DNA of 64,000 bases from Euptelea pleiosperma. Taxonomy: Eukaryota > Streptophyta > Magnoliopsida > Ranunculales > Eupteleaceae. A model generated the notes under the pieces. That model was not told the origin of the DNA. It saw nothing but the letters and a program-made list of their open reading frames with translations, and did no database searches. How positions within the stretch are numbered: the stretch's first letter is position 1; every line of letters begins with the position of its first letter. Location: contig CM068549.1 in assembly GCA_035048495.1 (NCBI GenBank), positions 9,035,822-9,099,821 on the forward strand, given 5' to 3'. The position numbers and the translations under genes are program-made. Below are positions 47,339 through 59,866 of this stretch, one piece after another.

Positions 47339-47685
47339 TAATGGCAGCAGAGTACATGTAATCTCTTGCCACTAGGGACGATGGTAAAGCTGACCAAAAT
47401 TGAATGGGAAGAAAGAAGAGATAATAAAGGGAAGTGATTGTTCTGTCCTCTATATTTTTGAAGAGGAATGCTAGCAGCTAGCCACTTATTAACGGCGTTG
47501 AGAAGCAATCATGCATCCTTGCAACGCGTAAAATGTGTTGCTTGTTAGTACTGAACACCGTTGGATTGTAAATCAGACGGTGTTTGAATCACCGAGACAA
47601 GTCGACGCAACCTTTATCTTTAGATCCCAGTTTCAATTATGCCTTTATCATCTGTACCATCCATGGATTAAGAGCAGAAAAATAC

Positions 47686-47959
47686 CTGCTGATGCAGCAT
47701 CCACACTGTCTTTCTTGGAGTCCCTGGTGTGAAGGACCAGCCTTTTTGTGTAGTTGTTGTGAGACGAGTAGAAATCTGAGAGGGCCATCGAAATGCAGCT
47801 TTGGCTACTCTTACCCACCCACGTACCCAAATCAAGAATCACCCCAACATCAACGGTAGATGTCGCATGTTGGGCGTCTGCCCTCTTACCGGACAGACTC
47901 ATCAGCAAAGAGAGAAGAAAGAAAAGTAGAGAAAAATGAGGATAAGTTGTGTTCCTCAT
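47686..47959 (-). CDS. GLR: First exon of a glutamate receptor-like (GLR2-type) gene
   Basis: ATG at 47959 opens a signal peptide (about residues 1-29, FSLLFFLLSLLMSLSG), then VDVGVILDLGTWVGKSSQSC, ISMALSDFYSSHNNYTKRLV and LHTRDSKKDSVDAASA, the conserved start of the extracellular amino-terminal domain of plant GLR channels. A donor GCAG|GTATTT ends the exon at 47686. GLRs are plasma-membrane cation channels gated by amino acids. I see no following exons (LBD, pore) towards lower coordinates before the gap at 45678, so it is either an orphan exon from a truncated duplication or the gene continues beyond the gap. Confidence 0.8.
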
Positions 47960-48002
47960 TTGAAGCTCTAATGGGTTGGTGATGGGTCCAATTCAATCCT
48001 CA

Positions 48003-48010
48003 TTTATATA
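48003..48010 (-). promoter_or_regulatory. TATA box of the GLR-like gene
   Basis: TATATAAA on the - strand about 45 bp upstream of the GLR ATG, implying a very short leader. Its good form suggests the promoter end is still intact. Confidence 0.6.
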
Positions 48011-48244
48011 GGGACAAGGGGAGATTAAGAGATGTACTTAATGGGAAGCTCTCCGGGTGTTTTTAATGAGAAACTATTCTATATATGCTTCTTTCTTCTA
48101 TCATCGTATGCTCTACACATATTCAGAGTACATACGCATCAATCCGGACCATCCTATTAATGAGTTATCTGAATCAAGCAGCACCAATCAGACGGTCCTA
48201 TTTGTTCAATCAATCACTTTCTATTGCCGGTGGGGACTACTGGG

Positions 48245-48440
48245 ATGTTTGGGCCTGCCTACAGACCAAAAATTAGCTTGATTAGTGATTTCTAAGCGTT
48301 GGATTGGATTCATTTTTCATGGGTTAGTTTTAAACCATGGAATTTGAGCGTTATTGACCATTATTTGGGTACAAAGATCCAAAGTTTTGAAATTTCAGCC
48401 CGATTTTTAGTTTGTTTGTCAACCTAGGTATTAGCCAAAC
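48245..48440. mobile_element. Mutator-like MITE, left part, split by a hAT MITE
   Basis: GGGATGTTTGGGCCTGCC, CCAAAAATTAGCTTGATTAG and the later inverted blocks match the MITE at 46194-46601. The right part resumes at 48851 (AGCCAAACATCC). Confidence 0.65.
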
Positions 48441-48850
48441 CAAGGTTTAAAGGAGGCCATTTTAACGGTTAAACGGACTGGGGGCGTTACCGTTTAAACG
48501 GCCGTTAAAACGGATTGAAACGGTCAGGGGCAAAAATGGAAAAAAACAGAATTAAACGGATTTTAACGGTTTTAACGATTTTAACGGAAAAAGTGGCGTT
48601 GAAATTCAAATTTTAAAATTTGAAAATTAAAAAAAAATGGAATTTAACGGATTTTAACGGAAATTAAACGGATTTTAACGGAATTAAACGGTTTTAACGG
48701 CCGTTTTTTTTACAAATTTTTTTGAAATTAAATGGCTGTTTAAACAATTTTAACGGCCGTTAAAACAAAAAAAACGGTCGTTTTTTTCAAAACCGATAAA
48801 ATGGGTTGGCTTGGGGCGTTACCGTTTAAACGGCCGTTTTTAAAACCATG
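48441..48850. mobile_element. hAT-type MITE, 410 bp, TSD AGCCAAAC
   Basis: Perfect 8-bp duplication AGCCAAAC at 48433-48440 and 48851-48858. Imperfect terminal inverted repeats CAAGGTTTAAA and CATGGTTTTAAA. The body is packed with TTTAACGG/CCGTTTAAACGG motifs in both orientations, including GGGCGTTACCGTTTAAACGG twice (about 48484 and 48816). Such subterminal motifs are typical transposase-binding repeats of hAT elements. No coding capacity. Confidence 0.88.
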
Positions 48851-49313
48851 AGCCAAACATCCTTACGGGTCAGCGTCCTCTAAGAGTGTGCAACGTGGCA
48901 CAAATTGTGGCTGATCACTGGTCAGCAATTTGCTGCCCGGCGGTACTCAAGAGAGGTACCTTTGTCGTGAAGCAGGCTATCAATAGAATATGCGGTATTG
49001 AATTTTGACGTAAGAGTCTGGAATCTCTCAATGGAAATGTACTGTAAGTGGAGAGCGCGTATTCCTTAGGTCGAGACCGTTGGATAGTCCTCGGATTCAG
49101 GAAACACGAATCCCAAAGAGAAATCACGGTAGGTGATGTTTGACTTCGCTGATAATTAAATAATTCATTAAAATATGAAGAAAATTTGTAACTTATGTGT
49201 GGTCTTATTCCAAAGGATCTGACTTTTTGCTGTAAAGTGTAAACGTATCACGCGGCAACTAATTGGACTTGGTCTTCTTTATACGGGTGTGAATTGTTAA
49301 CTTCATTCCCAGT
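48851..49313. other. MITE end and spacer
   Basis: 48851-48900 is the right part of the split Mutator-like MITE; beyond that no feature is recognised. Confidence 0.45.
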
Positions 49314-49494
49314 GAGTAAAACTTCTATCACACAAAATTGTAAATCACACAAAACACAGCCAATGAGTTCTCGGCACGTACACAAGTACTTTTGCAACGT
49401 ACCCATGTGCATTTGCTTTTTAGCTGTACGTGCCGAGAACTCATTGGCTGTGTTTTGTGTGACTTGCAATCCCTTTGTGACAGAAGTTTTACTC
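49314..49494. mobile_element. Second Mutator-like foldback MITE, 181 bp
   Basis: Ends GAGTAAAACTTCT / AGAAGTTTTACTC. Inner arms (ACACAGCCAATGAGTTCTCG and its complement) form a long hairpin. Flanks ATTCCCAGT and CATTCCAGT resemble a slightly decayed 9-bp duplication. Same terminal motif as the element at 46194-46601. Confidence 0.8.
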
Positions 49495-49609
49495 CATTCC
49501 AGTCGGTGTTCCGCTTGAATCCCTTTGACTTTGTTTACACGACGAATGTCAAAGACTTTGATCAGGGACGTTCGTATGACACGAGCCAGGTGGAACACTC
49601 ATAGAGACC

Positions 49610-49803
49610 ACTGACCATATGGATGTTTGGCCCATTCTTTTATTGATCTAGCTACAAATAAAAAATCAGCCTGATTGGTGATTTCTATCCATTGGATCTG
49701 TCCTTGGGACTGAAAAGTTTGAAGTCCCCTCCCAAAATGTTTGACACGTAACCCAAGGCCTAAACCCAACCCATGTTAAGTCCTTGGTTAGTTGGTTAAG
49801 GGT
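49610..49803. mobile_element. Mutator-like MITE remnant and spacer
   Basis: CCATATGGATGTTTGGCCC and AAAAATCAGCCTGATTGG (49615-49682) repeat the inner blocks of the 46194 MITE; the rest is unassigned. Confidence 0.55.
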
Positions 49804-52800
49804 TGTCACGCCCCGAATCCGGATACCCAGATACGACCCGAAAATCCATGGATCGACCCGTACCCGAACCCAGAAGTGATCCATGAATGTCCCCTAGTGG
49901 TCCAATTAGGTCAATTAGACTACTAAGGTTCATTCGAAAACCCACTAAGAAAAAAAAGAAGAATAGATGTATGTAGGAAACAAATAATTTAAATAATTTA
50001 TAATTCAAATAATTCAATCAATCAACTAAATGTGAAGAGATGGAAGTGAGAACATGCTCTCAATCAAAGGCTTACATGCCCGTGAAAATAAATAAATAAT
50101 GTTATAAAATAATCAAATACAACTTTCTAAAGTGTGGGATCGACTCCCAAATCCTCGCCGATCTCCTCGAATGCACCGGAGTCTTTCGTCTCAAAACCAT
50201 CTCACGTACTCGACTCCTCAAAATCTGAAAATGGTATCGGTGTAGCACCGTGAGCCGAGGCCCAGTAATACAACAGTGTGCATGGTATGATATCATACTA
50301 TACAAGTTTTTTAATCAAGGTATGCATCTCAATCGTATAATAAAGATGGCATGAATATGAGGATGAATGCAGATGAGTAAGTACGGGATGCAAATGCAAC
50401 TAGTACCCATAACCACATAGGGTCTCCATCTCCTTCCCGCACTGGGAGCGGTCTCATCGACCCATCTGCAGGATATAATAACGTCTGGGGCCTTTCACCC
50501 TAGGGTACCGAACCCTGATTAATTGATAAAACCAATATAAACGTATATAATATACTTCAACCTCGTTCCCTTATGCACCCCTTATATGAAATGACGTGAT
50601 GATCATGGTATGACAACAAGATGTACTAGGGTTACATGACATAAGCACACATGTATTTAACATTTAAATAAAAATATAAAATGAACCAATGATCATTAAG
50701 AGTAATAATATGGGAACGAATTAGGGTTAACCATGAATAACATGTAACAATCACCGAAGGTCACGATCAACACGGATGAATAATATAAGCGGAAATCACA
50801 AGACAATCCAACACACCATGGCCGAACCCTATGAGGGATCTATGACACAAGGTCGAACCCTAAAGAGGGATCCAAGACACTTGGCCGAACCCTATGAGGG
50901 ATCCAAGACACATGGGTGGGATCCCCATGCATACAAGTATAGGTCGAACCATCTAGGTATAATAGTCAATAAGACATGACCAAATATCACAATCAACATC
51001 GATAAATAATATAAGTGAAAATCGTAAGAGAATCCAACACGCCATTGCCGAACTCTATGAGGGATCCATGACACAAGGTCGAACCCTAAAGAGGGATCCA
51101 AGACGCTTGGCCGAACCCTATGAGAGATCCAAGACACATGGGTGGGATCCCTATACATACAGGTATAGGTCAAACCATCTAGGGTTTAGTCAAACAACAA
51201 GGTTAAAACCTTAATAGTTAATAATCATGACCGAACCACGAACAATTAATAGGTTTTTACAAAAAAAATGTACTGCATTATAAAAATCATAACTGAATAA
51301 ATATGAATTAGAAAAATATAAACTCAATAGATTTAAAAACTAGATTTATAGAGGTTTTAGAAAAAAATAAATAAAAAAATATTCAGATTCAAAATATAGG
51401 TCAAAACTCTTAATTAATTGGGCCGGACAGAATCTGGGATACAGAAAAGTCCCGCACATTGTAAAAGTTATAACTAAATAAATAATTATTAGAAAAATAC
51501 AAACTCAATTAATTTGAAAAATAAATTCATATAAATATCTATGAAAAATAATTAAAAAATATTTAGATTAAAAATATAGATCGAAATCCCAAGTGAAGTG
51601 GACCGTATAAAATCTGAAATTCTGAGTTTTATAGAAAAGTCCAGCACGTTTGAAAAATCATAACTTAATCAATATAAATCAGAAAAATACAAACTCAAAG
51701 GTTCTAGAAACTAGATTGATAGAGGTATCTGTGAAAAATAATTAGAAAAATATTTAGGTTAAAAATATAGATCGAAATCTCAAGTAAAATGGACCGTGTA
51801 AAATCTAAAATTCTGGGTTTTACAGAAAAGTTCAATACGTTTGAAAAATCATAACTTAATCAATACAGATGAGAAAAATATAAACTCAAAGGTTATAGAA
51901 ACTAGATTGATAGAGGTATCTGTTAAAAATAATTAGAAAAATATTTAGATTAAAACTATAGATCGAAATCTCAGGTAAAGTGGACCGTGTAAAATCTAAA
52001 ATTCTGTGCTTTACAGAAAAGTCCAGCATGTTTGAAAAATCATAACTTAATCAATAAAAATCAGAAAAATATAAACTCAAAGGTTCTAGAAACTAGATTG
52101 ATAGAGGTATCCATGAAAAATAATTAGAAAAATATTTAGGTTAAAAATATAGATCGAAATCCTAAGTGAATCGGACCGTGTAAAATCTAAAATTCTGGGT
52201 TTTTTGGTAAAGTCATACAACTTAGAAAAATCATAACTTAATCAATAAAAATCAGAAAAATATAAACTAAACGGTTTTGAAAAATAGATTCACAGAGGTA
52301 TTTAGAAAAAATAATTATAAAAATATTTTAATTATGAAAATACAACGAAAATGATAAAGAACATAATCATCCGTTATAGGTACAAAATAGACGATGGCCC
52401 AACCCATCATGGTGGCCCAAAATAAAGATGAACCCAATAAGAATAAAATAAATATTGTTGAAATTAATTTATAATGAGTATCAACCATTATCTAATGAAA
52501 GAGAAACAGAATCTTGAAGAAAAACAAGTATAGGATGGATCAAGCGCATTTACTTCAAGGTTTCTTGAACTTTAATGAAAATCAAAAGTTTCTTCAAATT
52601 TGAAAGTCGTCGGATCGTCCTCTCCTCGGAGTATGTTCTTCAAATCGGAGTCCCCGTCAATTCTCCCTTCTTGCTTGAGTGCGATCGGTCCCCGAATGAA
52701 GGTTTAATAGGGCTTTCTCTTTTCTTCAATAAAGTTGGGTTTGTGAAAGCTTCTAAAGCTTTAGGGTTTTTAACAAATAGGTTTAGGGAAGGATTAGGGT

Positions 52801-53613
52801 TTCTATTTTGTTGAAATTCGTAACTAGCAAAGGGATGACTTTTTCAACCTTCAAAAACTTATATTTTACACTATGAATGGGTTAGGAATGGGCCCAAGGC
52901 CCATATACATCAATAGGCTTCATTTAAGAATATTATTAAGCCCAAAAGGCTTCTAGATTGGCCATACGGCCCCACCCAACAATCATAACACAAATAATTA
53001 TAAATTAATTCAATCAAACTATATTATATAATTTAAAAATCCATACAATAAGGTATTGACACATGTCACACACACAAATCATAAAAACGTTCAAAACTCT
53101 AGAAAAGTGTCAAATGACATCGGAATGACCCGAAAGTGATTTGCGGATCCCACGCTTATTAAATAAATAAAATATAATTAAATATTATTTTTGAAAAATA
53201 TGCGAATGGTAGGAAGTTCAAAAATTATAAAAATACTATTTTTGTCAAAATCTCCCAAAATCTCCCGCTAGGGTTTTCATGTCTCAAGAAAGGTTTCAAA
53301 TTTCACAGGTAAGTTGGTAAGGATAAAATAGGAATATTTTTGGTGTCTCGGGCCCACAAAATAATTTTTTTATAAAAGTTTTGGAATGTTAGCTGGGGAA
53401 AGAAAAAGTCCCCTGTAAATTATGGTTCATTATTTTTAGCAAGAATTTAGCCCTAAAGAGCAAGTTTCAAAAATAGTAGGTTTTTCAAAGTTGTCAGAAC
53501 GAAACCAAATTAAATACACATACTCATACATGATATTAAACAATAAAAATAATAATAAGAGTCTGAAAAAGTTTCAGGTTTTCATTATTAGGTGAATTTA
53601 CCATAATACCCTA
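49804..53613 (-). mobile_element. Long-LTR unit 1, probably Del/Tekay-like
   Basis: On the - strand full units would read TGTAATACCCTGAAC...GGGGCGTGACA, obeying TG..CA and resembling long LTRs of Del/Tekay chromoviruses. This copy keeps the GGGGCGTGACA end (49804 side) but lacks about the first 22 bp of the other end at the junction with unit 2 (CCCTAGAA|TTCGG, shared GAA). Inside: two tandem copies of a roughly 226-bp block (about 50765-51200), six copies of a roughly 191-bp satellite (about 51265-52300), and a TTCAAATTTGAAAGTCG region (52585-52800) with a short non-family open frame. No protein domain is seen. Confidence 0.6.
51265..52300. repeat. Tandem satellite, period about 191 bp, six copies
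   Basis: The landmark ATCATAACTTAATCAAT recurs near 51287, 51465, 51658, 51849, 52041 and 52231, followed each time by AACTAGATTGATAGAGGTAT and ATATAGATCGAAATC blocks. Spacing is about 178-193 bp. Confidence 0.9.
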
Positions 53614-56600
53614 GAATTCGGATACCCAGATACGACCCGAAAATCCGTGGATCGACCCGTACCCGAACCCAGAGGTGATCCATGAATGTCCCCTAGTGGT
53701 CCAATTATGTCAATTAGACTACTAAGGTTCATTCGAAAACCTACTAAGTAAAAAAAAATAGAGTCTAGATGTAGAAAACAAATAATTAAAATAATTCATA
53801 ACTCAAACAATTCAATCAATCAACTAAATGTGGAGAGATGGAAGTGAGAACATGCTCTCAATCAAAGGCTTACATGCCCGTGAAAATAAATAAATAATGT
53901 TATAAAATAATCAAATACAACTTTCTAAAGTATGGGATCGACTCCCAAATCCTCGCCGATCTCCTCGAATGCACCGGAGTCTTTCGTCTCAAAATCATCT
54001 CACGTACCCGGCTCCTCAAAATCTGAAAATGGTATCGGTGTAGCACCGTAAGCCGAGGCCCAGTAATACAACAGTGTGCATGGTATGATATCATACTATA
54101 AAAGTTTTTAACCAAGCTATGCATCTCAATCATATAATAACGATGACATGAATATGAGGGTGAATGCAAGTAAGTACGGGATGCAAATGCAACTAGTACC
54201 CATAACCACATAGGGTCTCCATCTCCTTTCCGCACTGGGAGCGATCTCATCGACCCATCTGCAGGATATAATAACGTCTGGGGCCTTTCACCCTAGGGTA
54301 CCGAACCCTGATTAATTGATAAAACCAATATAAACGTATATAATATACTTCAACCCCGTTCCCTTATGCACCCCTTATATGAAATGACGTGATGATCATG
54401 GTATGACAACAAGATGTACTAGGGTTACATGACATAAGCACACATGTATTTAACATTTAAATAAAAATATAAAAAGAACCAATGATCATTAAGAATAATA
54501 ATATGGAAACGAATTAGGGTTAACCATGAATAACATGTAACAATCATCGAAGGTCACGATCAACACGGATGAATAATATAAGTGGAAATCACAAGACAAT
54601 CTAACACACCATGGCCGAACCCTATGAGGGATCCATGACACAAGGTCGAACCCTAAAGAGGGATCCAAGACACTTGGCCGAACCCTATGAGGGATCCAAG
54701 ACACATGGGTGGGATCCCCATGCATATACAAGTATAGGTCGAACCATCTAAGTATAATAGTCAATAAGACATGATCAAATATCACAATCAACATCGATGA
54801 ATAATATAAGTGAAAATCGCAAGAGAATTCAACACGCCATGGCCGAACTCTATGAGGGATCCATGACACAAGGTCGAACCCTAAATAGGGATCCAAGACA
54901 CTTGGCCGAACCCTATGAGAGATTTAAGACACATGGGTGGGATCCCTATGCATACAGGTATAGGTCAAACCATCTAGGGTTTAGTCAAACAACAAGGTTA
55001 AAACTTTAATAGTTAATAATCATGACCGAACCACTAACAATTAATAAGTTTTTTACAAAAAAAGTACTACATTATAAAAATCATAACTAAATAAATATGA
55101 ATTAGAAAAGTATAAACTCAATGGATTAAAAAACTAGATTCACAGAGGTTTTTAGAAAAAAGAAATAGAAAAATATTTAGATTCAAAATATGGGTCGAAA
55201 CCCTTAATGAAATGGGTCGGACAGAACTTGGGATTCTGGGTTTTACAGAAAAGTCTAGCACATTTAAAAACTCATAACTTAATCAATACATATCAGAAAA
55301 ATAGAAACTCAAGGGTTATAAAAACTAAATTGATAGAGGTATCTATGAAAAATAATTAAAAAAATATTTAGATTAAAAATATAGATCGAAATCTCAAGTG
55401 AAGTGGACAGTGTAAAATTTGAAATTCTGGGTTTTACAGAAAAATCCAGCACGTTTGAAAAATCATAACTTAATCAGAAAAATATAAACGCAAAGGTTCT
55501 AGAAACTAGATTGATAGAGGTATCTGTGAAAAATAATTAAAAAAATATTTAGGTTAAAAATATAGATCGAAATCTCAGGTAAAGTAGACCGTATAAAATC
55601 TGAAATTCTGGGTTTTATAGAAAAGTCCAGCACGTTTGAAAAATCATAACTTAATCAATACAAATTAGAAAAATATAAACTCAAGGGTTCTAGAAACTAG
55701 ATTGATAGAGGTATCCAAGAAAAATAATAAGAAAAATATTTAAATTAAAAACATAGATCGAAATCCCAAGTGAATCAAACCGTGTAAAATTTGAAATTCT
55801 GGGTTTTACAGAAAAGTCAAGCACGTTTGAAAAATCATAACTTAATCAATACAAATTAGAAAAATATAAACTCAAAGGTTCTAGAAACTAGATTGATAGA
55901 GGTATCCATGAAAAATAATTAGAAAAATATTTAGGTTAAAAATATAGATCGAAATCCCAAGTGAATCGGACCGTGTAAAATCTAAAATTCTGGGTTTTTT
56001 GGTAAAGTCATACAACTTAGAAAAATCATAACTTAATCAATAAAAATCAGAAAAATACAAACTAAACGGTTTTGAAAAATAGATTCAAAGAGGTATTTAA
56101 AAAAAATAATTATAAAAATATTTAAATTATAAAAATATAACGAAAATGATAAAGTACATAATCATCCGTTATAGGTACAAAATAGACCATGGCCCAACCC
56201 ATCATGGTGGCCCAAAATAAAGATCAACCCAATAAGAATAAAATAAATATTATTGAAATTAATTTATAATGAGTATCAACCATTATCTAATGAAAGAGAA
56301 ATAAAATCTTGAAGAAAAATAAGTATAGGATGGATCAAGCGCACTTACCTTAAGATTTCTTGAATTTTAATGAAAATCAAAAGTTTCTTCAAATTTGAAA
56401 GTCGTCGGATCGTCCTCTACTCGGGATATGTTTTTCCATTCAGAGTCTCCGTCAATTCTCCCTTCTTGCTCGAGTGCGATCGGTGCCCAGATGAAGGTTT
56501 AATAGAGCTTTCTCTATTCTTCAATGGAATTGGGTTTGTGAAAGCTTCTAAAGCTTTAGGTTTTCATAAATAAGTTTAGGGAATGATTAGGATTTCTATT

Positions 56601-57452
56601 TTGTTGAAATTCGTAACTATCAAAGAGATGACTTTTTCAAGCCTCAAAAATTTATATTTTACACTACTAATGGGTTAGAAATGGGCCCAAGGCCCATATA
56701 CATCAATAGGCTTCATTTAAGAATATTATTAAGCCCAAAAGGCTTCTAGATTGGCTATACGGGCCCACCCAACAATCATAACACAAATAATTATTAATTA
56801 AACTATATTATATAATTTAAAAGTTCATTCAACAAGGTATTGACACATGTCACATACATAAATCATAAAAAATAGTCTAATACATAAAAATCATAAAAAT
56901 GTTCAAAACACTGGAAAAATGTCAAATGACATCCGAATGTCCTGAAAGTGATTCGCGGGTCCCACACTCCTATTAAATAAATAAAATATAATTAAATATT
57001 AATTTTTGAAAATATAAGAATTGTGGAAAAGTTCAAAATTTATAAAATACTATTTTTGTCAAAATCTCCCGAAATCTCCTGTTAGGGTTTTCATGTGTCA
57101 GGAAAGGTTTTAAATTTCACAGGTAAGTTAGTAATGATAAAATAGGAATATTTTTGGTGTCTCGGGCCCATAAAATAATTTTTGTATAAAAGTTCTAGAA
57201 TGTTAGCTGGGGAAAGAAAAAGTCCTCTGCAAGTTATGATTCATTATTTTTAGTAGGAATTTAGCCCTAAAGAGCGAGTTTCAAAAATAGCAGGTTTTTT
57301 TCAAAGTTGTCAGAATGAACTCAAATTAAATACACATACTCATACATGATATTAAACAATAAAAATAATAATAAGAGTCTGAAAAAGTTTCAGGTTTTCA
57401 TTATTAGGTGAATTTACCATAATACCCTAGAACGAAAGTTCAGGGTATTACA
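53614..57452 (-). mobile_element. Long-LTR unit 2, tandem copy
   Basis: Repeats unit 1 at an offset of 3799 bp with many substitutions. It keeps the complete ...CAGGGTATTACA end (57452) but lacks the TGTCACGCCCC end found at 49804. Internal blocks are the same: about 229-bp pair (about 54560-54980) and satellite (55060-56090). Confidence 0.6.
55060..56090. repeat. Tandem satellite, second array
   Basis: Six copies of the same roughly 190-bp monomer as at 51265-52300, landmarks near 55082, 55271, 55463, 55644, 55834 and 56024. Confidence 0.9.
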
Positions 57453-58409
57453 CTTGCAGTCCCCACAGGATAGCAAAATATTTCTCCCTCCTAACATCCA
57501 TACGGTCCACGTGGCTCATATGGATCGAAGACATCCTGATAAAAAAGTGGACTCAAGTACCATCATGAGGGTAACGGCTGTTACATATAATTAAGTTGAT
57601 TTTTTATTTGGCCAAATCTTTGATGAGCCAAAGAATACCTTGTGCCAATCTCAAAACGAGTTACCTTTGCAACCGGTTTCTTAATGACATTAGCCCCTAA
57701 TTTACTAAAATACACTCAAATTTTATTTTATTAATTTTTTATTAAAGAAGAAAAGATGTATATTGATCGATAAATCCGAATAAAACCAAGAATATAACTA
57801 GAGAAAAGAAAGATGCCAGGAATCGGGGAAAGGATTTAATAGGATATATCACCTCAGGATCTCAAGTTCACTTATCCTGGAGTAATTCCAGCACATCCAA
57901 ACTAGAAAATCATTTATCCCAGTTAAAACCAAGAGAACCCGAACCCCTGTGAGCTCTAATGAACTTTTGATTGGAAATTTACAATACAAAATATTCTTAA
58001 TTGACTCGTAAAGTGGTGATATCGACTCCTATAATCGATCAACGTGCAGTACTTACTAAATAACTATAGATCGATCAAGACTTTTTATAGCGACAAGTCT
58101 TTATTACTGTTAATAAATTTTGCCAAACATTTAGTAACTTCTGATTTTCCATGGGTGTTATTAGTAATTACTTAATTTTTTGACTAAAATCTTACTACAG
58201 TAGATAGATAAAGTTCCACTAATACATTCAAAACGTTACTAGAAGTTACAAAACAAGATTACATATTTTGTTTATTATTACTTTATTTATTGGCATGTAT
58301 ATTTATTAAAGAAGTCGATCAACATGTAGTATTTATTAAATACATGTTGAACAATACTTTTTACTGCGACGAGTCTTTATTAATGTTGTAATTGTTGCCA
58401 AAGTTTTAA
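57453..58409. other. Spacer with MITE-like traces, no gene
   Basis: CATCCATACGGTCC (57497) resembles the Mutator MITE core. A pair of related segments (about 58025-58110 and 58310-58390, sharing TTTTTA..GCGAC.AGTCTTTATTA) is an imperfect direct repeat. Nothing coding. Confidence 0.45.
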
Positions 58410-59695
58410 TGTAATACCCTAAGATATAAATATTTTGATAGTAAGCTACATTTGAGATATAACTCCTATTATTTTTAAAATTATTCAATTTTTTGTCTTT
58501 TATGTAAGGTATAGATTTTTGTGTTGGTTAATCCCGTATGACAAAACATGTGTTGGTAACCTCTCTAGTTTGCGAGTAGTTAGGAGTCGATTGGTTAAGT
58601 TTCCTCACTGAAGACTATTAGACAGATGATCAGAAGAGTGATACATTAGAAGATTCAAAGCTTCAATTGATCAACACACCATTAGGTTGGTAAGTGACTT
58701 AGATACTATAGAAATATGGTTGAGAATCCTGAAAATCATGAAAAACTAAGTCATAGTAGCAAGGGGAACTTTTCGGAGCAATTCGGGGCTTACCAGGCAA
58801 CTTTTGGATAGTCCAATTAATATGCTGAAAAGTCTAATCGATCTAATGATTGGACTTGTACTGACAGAACTAAAATTGTTGCCCGAACAATCCAATCGAT
58901 TAAACAGAGACTCTAATCGATTAGACCTTGAGTACAATCGATTGGACACTAAGTACAATTGATTGGACTTGCCCTGAAAGAAAAATAATTGGTACATGTT
59001 ATGTCCAATCGATTGGACTTTTGCCCAATCGATTGGACTGACGAAAGATGGGTTTTTAAAACTCTAAAATTGTCAAAATTGCCCCCAATTAGTTCTATTT
59101 CTCTAGGACTCTTGCTTTACTATAAATATAACCTTTTAAATTCAAAACCTAGGACTTCTAAGCCATCCAAGCCCATATAAAACAAAGGAAAAAACCTAAA
59201 GATCCAAGAGCTTCCATTGTTGATTGAAGCTTAATTTTTGCTCTTGGATGCTCAAGATCTTGATCAAGTAAGTTTTATTCTTTTGATCTTAAGTGAAGAA
59301 AAATGTTGATCTCTTCATGGTTGAATCTATTTCTTCTATGAAGGATTAAACACATTCGTTTATTCTATTACATTTCTGTTAGTTGCCCCACCATGTGGAT
59401 TCGGTGTGAACTTGTGTGTGGACCGAGTTGGTTGTGATTCGAGATCAAACCCTGAAGGCGTTTCATGCGGTTCAGAACGTGAAGATATAAGGCGACGTGG
59501 TAAATCGACTACTGAAGCTCGTGTGGAGTTGGATTCAGTTGTGAGTCATAGCGTGAGTAACTGTCTGTATCTCTATCTTCTATTAGTATTGTGATTTCGA
59601 CTGGAAGTGGTCCCGAGGTTTTTCTTAGTTGGGTTTTCCTCGTAAAAATCGTGTGTCTATTGCTTTATTGATTTTATTGTGTTATTGGCTGAACA
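58410..59695 (+). mobile_element. Ty1/Copia-type LTR (solo or truncated)
   Basis: Starts TGTAATACCCTAAG and ends near TTGGCTGAACA. The end part (GGTCCCGAGGTTTTTCTTAG, GGGTTTTCCTCGTAAAAATC, GTGTGTCTATTGC) is the familiar R/U5 ending of plant Copia LTRs. U3 has a cluster of AATCGATT palindromes (58825-59045) and a good TATA box at 59120-59129. No PBS or coding sequence follows, and no target duplication could be matched, so the borders are approximate. Confidence 0.65.
59120..59129 (+). promoter_or_regulatory. TATA box of the Copia-type LTR
   Basis: CTATAAATATA, about 75 bp after the last AATCGATTGGAC palindrome and before a CT-poor leader. Confidence 0.7.
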
Positions 59696-59866
59696 AATTT
59701 ATGAAAATTATATTTCTAGTATTGTTGACAATGAAATGTGGATCGCAATGAAAATCATGACCAAGGGACACGAAGACTAACTATCAGAGTCAAAGTCAAC
59801 TGCAAGGTAGTATACCGATCAGAGCAGAAGACTTGGATAGGGCATTTTTCCTGAAGATATGATCAT

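Noticed and set aside
48441..48850. Telomere-like or interstitial telomeric repeat
   Set aside because: The unit is TTTAACGG, not TTTAGGG, occurs in both orientations, and is bounded by hAT-type TIRs and an 8-bp TSD.
52575..52814. 79-codon frame repeated at 56370-56573
   Set aside because: It is present in both 3.8-kb units, but the second copy is shorter and shifted, and no domain is visible; treated as part of the repeat.
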